This document shows positions 57,207-64,000 of a stretch of DNA of 64,000 bases, piece after piece; the stretch's first letter is position 1; each line of letters begins with the position of its first letter. Under the pieces are notes generated by a model that saw nothing but the letters and a program-made list of their open reading frames with translations, searched no databases and was not told the DNA's origin. A program made the translations under genes and the position numbers. This DNA comes from Ryuthela nishihirai. Its lineage: Eukaryota > Arthropoda > Arachnida > Araneae > Heptathelidae. Where the stretch lies: the NCBI GenBank assembly GCA_038380435.1, contig JAWZYU010000722.1, forward strand, positions 1 through 64,000. The letters are read 5' to 3'.

Positions 57207-57644
57207 TGCGCTACACTACAGATGATTAAAACAGTTTTCTTGTAAGAACTTGCTTTAAATATAAATTGGTTTACTACTACCCCCTTCCTTACTGAAAACA
57301 TTTGATTGTTTTTTATGTATTCTGTTACTAGGCCCTGGAATAACCTGTTGCTGAGAAACAGTAAAACTGTTCCTAATACCGGAATTAGTTTCTGTCAATG
57401 TAGTATAACTTTTTGTGCTCAGCTTTACAGCTGTTTGAAAAAGTTCAATGAAAGAAACTTTAAATATAAATAAGTTGACTAGTCCCCTTCCTTACTGCTA
57501 TTAGGTGGTGGTGTATGATATATTCCTTCATCTGGCCTGGATTAACCTGTTGCTGAAGTAGAGTAGAACTGTTTCTAATACTGTAATTAATTTTTGCCAA
57601 TGAAGTATAACCTTTTGTGTTCAGCTTTACTGTGGTTTCGAACA

Positions 57645-57778
57645 TTCTGAACATCTGTCTCGTAACAACTGGTCCCCTCACCCAACCTTTTCTGAGACTT
57701 CTGGGTCCTTGTGACCTGGTCATTTAGTCCATAGTGTGCAAAAAAAAACTGCTGTTCAGAGGTAAAATAACCCAACCT
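57645..57778 (+). mobile_element. SINE-A tail fragment
   Basis: From ACATCTGTCTCGTAACAACTG to GAGGTAAAATAACCC. It sits after two diverged direct copies of a ~190-base stretch (about 57241-57440 and 57450-57645; both contain TTTAAATATAAAT, CCCTTCCTTACTG and CAGCTTTAC). Confidence 0.8.
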
Positions 57779-57937
57779 AGAATGCTGTTTCTAGTGACTT
57801 TCTGCTAACACAGTTGTATAAGATCTGTAATATTAAAATGGTGTGAAAATTTTATTGCAGTTTTTAATAAGTGCTATGACAGTGATCACTTGAAATCCAA
57901 AGTGAATGCACAGTATTCCCTGTTAAGAAACAATAAT

Positions 57938-58066
57938 TAATAGATTCTGAAAAAAATTCATCACCGCCACGGCGTGGTGCAATGGTAGTGCGCTCTGGCA
58001 TGAATCTGGAGAGATGCGGGTTCGATTCCCGCCGTGGCGGTGATGAATTTTTTTCAGAATCTATTA
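57938..58066 (+). tRNA. tRNA-like sequence inside a perfect 37-bp inverted repeat
   Basis: The core has a tRNA B box and T arm (GCGGGTTCGATTCCCGC) and an A-box-like TGGTGCAATGGTAG. A D stem (GTGC/GCGC) and a CGCCACG/CGTGGCG acceptor can each be drawn, but they do not fit together with standard spacing, and no normal U33 anticodon loop is present. The arms 57938-57974 and 58030-58066 are exact reverse complements, extending the acceptor stem by about 30 bp. I cannot assign an amino acid. It is most likely a tRNA-derived foldback rather than a working tRNA gene. Confidence 0.5.
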
Positions 58067-59701
58067 ACAGTGATCACAATTAATTTTGCTAACATTTCAT
58101 CAATTGTATTGTGTGCAATGTCATAAACATTGATAACTGTTTGTTTCCTAGTTGTAAAATCTAGTATTTTAACCTGTTACAATAATAAGAGAACTGTGCT
58201 TGTGTGTGCAGCATTGAATGAACAACTTAAATTTTTTTTTATGATGTAGGTTACATTGGCAGGCTTCAGTGGCAGTGTGGTTCTTGCAGAGGAGAGTGAT
58301 ATATCCTGTGTGTGCGTGCGTGCTAAATGACACACCAAGTGCCACATAGGCAACTGTTCTGTTCACATAGCTGTGATACTCAAAAGTGATGCTGTAATTA
58401 CTCAGTGCACTAATGGAGGTACCTTTCATCTTAATTTAGATATCACGTAAGGACTGTGATAAATCTGAAGTTGCATAACTACCAAATTTAATCTTATCAA
58501 TATAGGGATGTTTATAAAAGAAGGTTAGGAATGTTAAGAAGTATTGAAAATTGTAGTTTTTAATAACCTAGTAAAATTTTTTTTGTCCATTTTGAAATTC
58601 TTTAATTTTATCACCACGAATAATTACCATACATAAAAATCTAATCATGTTCGCTAGCCACTGAACACTAGTAGAGTATCTTAAGTCAAAGATGCTGCCA
58701 CGAAGAAAGGCATGAGAAATGTGTTGCTCTTGGAATATCTGCTCTTTGAATATCTTGTTGAGCAGATAAACTTGTAATGTTGATTTTGCGTTGGCCGATT
58801 GATTTTAGGAAGTTTTAATGATTCTTTTAAATATTTATAATTGGCCGCTATTGGATGGTTGACATTTATACATGTATACTGGTATATGCAACATAAAATG
58901 ACTAAAACTAATCGTGTATAGCATAAATCTAACATTTAAGTACTGATGGACAACCAACATCATTATGGAAACAGCATAATGGTAGAGTCATCAGTAGCCT
59001 GAGGCAAGGCATGCTATTGGATTCAAGACGTACATTGTGATGTCAACATAATATTTGTTCAAGCTTAATGTTTTCTGTGTCATTCATACTGATGAGAAAT
59101 TACAAATTTGGACTGGTCGCATTGTTCACGTAAACGGACATATATCATAGATATACGTTGCAATGTGGGCAATAATTTTAGCCTCTTATCAAGCTGTTCA
59201 TTTACTTTAAGACATAGATCTCTGGAGGTATAGCGATCTAGAATACTATTTTTAATAGTTATTGGAGATTGTTGCAGTTCATGTATGCAGATTGTTCTTT
59301 GACTTAGGATACTCTACTGGTTTTCAGTGGCTAGCGAATATGATAAGATTTTTATGTACAGTAATTATTTGTGGTGATTAAATTGAATATATCTTACTGT
59401 GAATAGTATTAATTATATTGAAATTCTTAATTCTGGTGGTATTAAATAGTAATATTTGATCATATAAAAAAAAATTACCATTTTTTTTTCAGTAGAGTAA
59501 TAGTTTGAATACATGAAAAGCCAATAATCTGTGCAACAGTTTTTCTTTGAAATTGGTAGATATTTTAAAAAATGAATGATGGCTAGGTTATAACTATAAC
59601 TATGTGTATGGAAGGACAGCTATGCACCAATCCCGTGTGATGATGCATAGAACTGGCCAAGCCTAGCACCTAATGTCCGACCCTGCCTTCTCCTGGTGTA
59701 G
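58067..59701. other. Gene-free stretch
   Basis: No coding region or known repeat recognised. A loose inverted pair is seen: CATGTTCGCTAGCCACTGAA (58647) against TTTTCAGTGGCTAGCGAATA (59321), about 680 bases apart, each flanked by TAATTA/AATTA-type sequence, suggesting the ends of an unclassified element of roughly 0.7-0.8 kb. Confidence 0.5.
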
Positions 59702-59985
59702 ACCGTTAGTACCTTTCAAAAGAGATACTCTCTTGTGGAAGTGGAAGGAAGGGGAGGGCTGCCAGATTAGTGTGGCCTACTGATCTGGACAACTATGGCT
59801 ACTTTTCTTTTTTTTTTCTATCCTGCTGACGAGTGGTCAACCACACAGGGTCCTGGTGCTGACCATATAAACCAACCTGAATTGAATTATGTCTGTCAGG
59901 TTGATTATAGATTCTCATTTTGCTGCACTGGTGGGCTACTGTGGAGGGAAAATCTTCCGCTGTATATCCCACTGAAGCATTTTAC
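59702..59985 (+). repeat. Stand-alone copy of the RTE/CR1-type LINE leader
   Basis: Matches 38875-39145 (CTTTCAAAAGA.ATACTCTCTT; GGGGAGGGCTGCCAGATTAG; GTCAACCACACAGGGTCC) and then stops; no LINE coding sequence follows. A consensus splice donor (AACAG|GTAGGT) lies 18 bases further on, at about 60003. Confidence 0.85.
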
Positions 59986-60271
59986 TTTACCCTGAGAAAA
60001 CAGGTAGGTTTTTTTAAAGGCAACTTTATTGGTAAATATTGAAGAATTATTTGTTTTTGCTTGTTAATATTTAGTTGCCTCAGTTATGCAGTTATGAAAA
60101 TTGATTGTTAATGAAGCGAGGTGTAAATTGCCTTCAATGTTTTTGAGTACACAGTGTACATTTAGACAGTGTGACTGCTAATTTATTAACATAGAAGTGT
60201 TGTGAAAAGGTGAAATATTTAAAATGTAAATTTTTAGCATTTTTTTTTGTCAGTAAGTCCTATGACAGTGG

Positions 60272-60618
60272 GGCGGGGATGGGTCGGTCGGTAGCGCGCC
60301 AGACTCATAATCTGTAGCTCCCAGCTGGGTCATCAGTGAGATTTATCTCCGCAAAACTCCCCTTCCTGCCCACAGTTGGTAGGTGGCCGCTGTCCGTCAG
60401 ATGGGACATTAAGCCTTGGCCCTGTGTGCAGGACAGTCATGCCTTATACACCTTAAAGAACATGCTAGATGGCCTTCACAGGAAGCTATCATCCCTCCCA
60501 ATAGCTGTTTCACTGGGTCTCCTCCCTCAACCATCTCTCAGTCTTCGCGGTCTTTTGACCTGGCCATTTAGCCCATGGTGTGCCAAAAAATGCTGCTCAG
60601 AGGTAAAATAACCCAACC
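60272..60618 (+). mobile_element. SINE-A, diverged copy
   Basis: The B box is partly deleted (TGTAGCTCCCAGCTGGG), but the anticodon region reads CTCATAATCTG as in tRNA-Met. The body lacks ~20 bases; the tail ends GAGGTAAAATAACCC. Imperfect flanking repeats C(T)ATGACAGT / CTAAGACAGT. Confidence 0.85.
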
Positions 60619-61454
60619 CTAAGACAGTACTGCAGTTAATGGTTCATTTTTAACAGTTAACTGTTTTCAATGCACTGTATCGAAACGTTGCATTTTCGCA
60701 AAGCTTAGGGTCATTAACTGAAACTGGAGGAAATATTTCCCTCAGTAAACATAAAAATATTGTTTTTATTCATGTAGGTTTCGAAAAATAATTCCTTACA
60801 TTTGACCATGTGATTACTGTGCAGTATTGGCTAATTTGCCTATGTTAAAACTACTTAAAATCAATGTGAGCAGCCCGTAACCTTGTATGTGATATATTGA
60901 GAAAATGTCAAGTGAGTAACAATAAATCCAATAGTAATGATATGAATGACAACACGTGATACAAGCTAATGATAATGTATAAGTTTGATGGCTAAATGTG
61001 TGAAATATGTCTGTATTTCATATATAAATATCTTCATTCTATGTTTATAGTTTATTCTATCTTTCTAGAATGAAATTGTATACAATATGTGATAATATTA
61101 TTCTGTAAAGTTAAACTCCGCACAAAGATAGTTGTTAGATATTGTATGCTTTTAAAGTTTATTAATAAATTATAATTGCACAGATAGTTGTCACCCAAGA
61201 GGAATCTAGCTTTGATACTCTATTGTGAGTGCAGAGAACTGTTCGAATTAAGTGGTGTACTTTACTTGACCAAAAGTAAGTTATCAATGCCTGCTTACTT
61301 ATTAGCAGAGCTGATAAAACAATGAGGAAATTTTTTTTTTAACTAGGTAGGTTAAAAATACTAAAAAAAAAACATTGAAATCAAGAAAAGGATGAAACAT
61401 AATGGGTAATGTATTCTAACATGTTATGTGTAGTAACTAGTATACTCTTGGATA
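60619..61454. other. Gene-free stretch
   Basis: AT-rich, no feature recognised. Confidence 0.5.
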
Positions 61455-61830
61455 ATGGGGGGGTTGGTGAATAGTGCACAAGGCTCGTAATATGTAGTTC
61501 CTAGGTTCGAGACCCAATTTGGTCAGCGTTGAGATTATGTCCGCAAAACTCTCCGCCCTGCTCACGGTCGGTAGGGGACACCGATGGGCTTGGAAAGGCT
61601 GCTGTCCGTCAGATGGGACGTTAAGCCTTTGCCCCTTGTGCCGGACAGCCATACATGTTAAAGAACACGCTAGATGGCCTTGATGGAAGGCTACCTACCA
61701 TCTGTGTCTCAAGAGCTGGTTCAGTGGATTCTCTCCCCACAATCTTCTGAGCCTTTGGGCTCCATGTGACCAAGCCATTTAGCCCATGGTGTGCAAAAAA
61801 GTGCTGCTGAGAGGTAAAACAACCCAACTG
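61455..61830 (+). mobile_element. SINE-A, diverged copy
   Basis: A box decayed (GGGGGGTTGGTGAATAGTGC), B box GGTTCGAGACC, body and tail to GAGGTAAAACAACCC. Confidence 0.85.
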
Positions 61831-63464
61831 TTGTAAAAATTTATGAAAGTCAGGGTTTGTTTATGGTTTCTTTAAAAGTTTAAATTTTTTTTTTGGTCAG
61901 TTGAAGTAGTCCTCTAAATGTGTACTGTGAGATTCTAACTTGTTAGGTATATTAATTTGGTTAACACTATATGTGCACTGAAAATTAATTATTAAACTTG
62001 TAAAAGCATTAATTAGGTAAGAACTTATAATTCATAGTTCTTAGCTTTACCTAGAAATTCGAAATATATCAATTATCCATATATAATTGAATTCTGTACA
62101 GTTTTTGAAATATAAACGTACATGCCAATTTGGGAAACATCTCGTAGTGTCTTGTTGCTCTATAAACTGTTACGATATTGTTTCTATTGGTGGTGTATTA
62201 CTTACCAAACTTGTGCAATGTTTTATTTGTTTGTTATACAGTGTGTTACAGATTTTTTTTTTTTTTTTTTTTTTCAATGTATTAATTGTACACTGTGATT
62301 TTATTATATTCAAATAGTTTAATTTATTTCTTTGGTTTCAGTTGAATAAGTGTTATGTCATTGCATGAGCAATATTGTAGTGTACTTTTAAGTGTTTGAG
62401 CACTCTGTATAAGTCGGTGTACACTGCGAAACTCCAAAAGTTATAATTTTAGGTTATTTTGGTATAATGCTTTAGGAAAGGTTGTGTACACTAAAGTGTT
62501 GATGTCATTGAATAATTTTCATGATTTCTGTATTAGTGTGGTGCATTAAAAATATATGCCATATGAAGTTGTATATAAATATGAATATTTAGTTACAGTT
62601 AATTATAATATATATATAATTTTTTTGGGGGGGAAGGAAATAGTTATTTTAGTTTTTTTTGTAGTGATATTAAGTTTAGATGCAAGTTAATGGATATAGA
62701 GGTATCTGTTTTGTTAATGCTGTATTGCTGAAGAAGTTAATAGCCTACAATTAACATCACATGCTGTTGAACCAAAAGGTTTGTATATTAGTGAGAAGAA
62801 AATGTGAAGTGATGGAGATCTAAAGAAATGGTAAGTCAAAATAAGTTCTACACAGCTAACATATTTTTAGGTAACTTGTAAAGTTGAATGAAAGTGGGTT
62901 TCAAATAAAGCTATTTTACAATATATTTGTTAGTGTTGCAATTGATATTAAAGTTAATTTATCATTATCATAGGCCTAGTCGCCCATGCGCCATAAAACC
63001 CAAAACAACCAACATCATTATTATGTGTTGCTTTTTAGTATTATAATATTAAATATCTTTTTAATAAAAAAATTTTGTGTGTGGTATTGCAGTTACTGGA
63101 GCTGTATTTAAAATTTTTACACAGAGTGTAATTGTAGAAATGAAAACTACAGGGAAATTATTATGAAAATTACTCATAGGGAAAAGTTAAAAAATCATAG
63201 TTATTAAGATGTCCTTATAATTTTTTTATTTAAATATCTTAACTTATTGTACCAACCTGCTGAAATATTGAAGAATTTCCAAATTGTGTCAATGGGGATA
63301 GTCACCTTTAAGTTCCTGAAAGGTGCTTTTTATGAAATCAGTGTATTTTAAAATATTGAGGTCTGTTTTCAACATTTTTAAAGACAATGAAATAATAAAT
63401 AGGCAAATTATTAATTAAACTATATATGCAATGTTTTCAAATAGTAATTAATGTTTAAATTTCT
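61831..63464. other. Gene-free stretch
   Basis: AT-rich with a T run at 62250-62273. A short GCGCCATAAAACCCAAAACAA at 62989 resembles the tail of tRNA-derived SINEs, but no head is visible upstream. Confidence 0.5.
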
Positions 63465-63812
63465 TTCGCCGAGTGGTTAGCGCGGTTGGCTACTGATCTA
63501 AGGGACCTGGGTCCGAGCCCTGGGTAAGGCATGGCTGTTTGTGTTGTTTTTCTGCTGAGGGCCTGCCATCTTCTCAGATCTTTTACTATGGCATATAAAC
63601 TGATAGGCTGCTATCAGACCTCTGTGACAAGCAGCTGCTTGCCCCAGAGGTCTGACATGAGCCTGTCAGTTTATATGCCATAGTAGAAGGTCTGAGAGAA
63701 TGGTAGGATCTTGGCAGAAAAAGAAGACAAACATCGATGCTTTACTCGGGACTCTAACCCAGATCCCTTAGATCAGTAGCGAAGCGTGGTAAGCACTCGG
63801 CCACGGGAAGGC
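63465..63812. mobile_element. Two SINE-B copies tail to tail
   Basis: A plus copy (63465-63631; GCCGAGTGGTTAGCGCGGTT, GGTCCGAGCCC) and a minus copy (63632-63812) meet exactly at AAGCAGCTGCTT, the palindrome that lies near the end of each SINE-B. Neither copy has a tail. The rest of the window, 63813-64000, shows nothing. Confidence 0.9.
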
Positions 63813-64000
63813 TTTTCTTACAGAGTCTTACTGTTATTCATTATTTTAGTCTTGGATTATATTGTTGGAAAAAGAAAAATTGGCTTAGTAACCATTTTTT
63901 TTTTATCTTCCAAATGATAGGATTTACATATGCTGAAAGTAGAAGTGTCATGTTTCTCTTGGCAGCAGTATTTTAAAATAGTTTGTTAGTAATTGAGCAT

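Overview
The window looks like non-coding, repeat-rich DNA from an animal, most probably an arthropod. The AT-rich background, the apurinic-endonuclease LINEs and the tRNA- and 5S-derived SINEs show an animal. The 3' half of a U2 snRNA gene at 18277-18425 and a 5S-derived repeat at 30499-30682 read closest, from memory, to arthropod U2 and 5S RNA. I see no ordinary host protein-coding gene: the long reading frames belong to retrotransposons, and most short ones lie inside repeats.

Region by region: 1-14,790 is a mosaic of large inverted and direct duplications. The left arm of a >2 kb inverted repeat (1-1993) faces its partner at 9176-11684, and a second pair lies at 8363-9143 and 13893-14687. 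The mosaic is seeded with a ~380 bp tRNA-Met-like SINE (here 'SINE-A'), a ~206 bp tRNA-headed SINE ('SINE-B'), a 5S-rRNA-derived SINE, and an unclassified ~2 kb module ('module M'). The centrepiece is 15,290-18,425: a U2 snRNA gene with a PSE-like element upstream, split after about nucleotide 40 by a 2.07 kb GC-rich insertion that carries one intact ORF1 (zinc knuckles) and no ORF2. It resembles U2-targeting Tx1-clade LINEs of the Keno type. From about 19.7 to 26.0 kb on the minus strand lies a decayed Tx1/L1-like LINE with both ORFs.

26-38.8 kb holds dispersed SINEs, one nested SINE-in-SINE, a 5S-SINE and a ~1.2 kb block T (three copies, near 7, 32 and 53 kb). 38.9-42.2 kb is a broken plus-strand RTE/CR1-type LINE, with further fragments at 44.7-45.5, 47.2 and 59.7 kb. 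42.3-46.3 kb contains two more foldback pairs; 46.3-47.2 kb is a tandem array of the SINE-A tail. 48-53.9 kb repeats the material of the first 14 kb (module M, block T and the U2 upstream flank without the U2 body). 54-64 kb is quieter, with scattered SINEs, a tRNA-like sequence enclosed by a perfect 37-bp inverted repeat, and a tail-to-tail SINE-B palindrome.

The repeats can be ordered because several insertions are present in one duplicate and absent from another, with clean target-site duplications. All family assignments come from reading motifs and from memory of the families; no alignment or database search was run.
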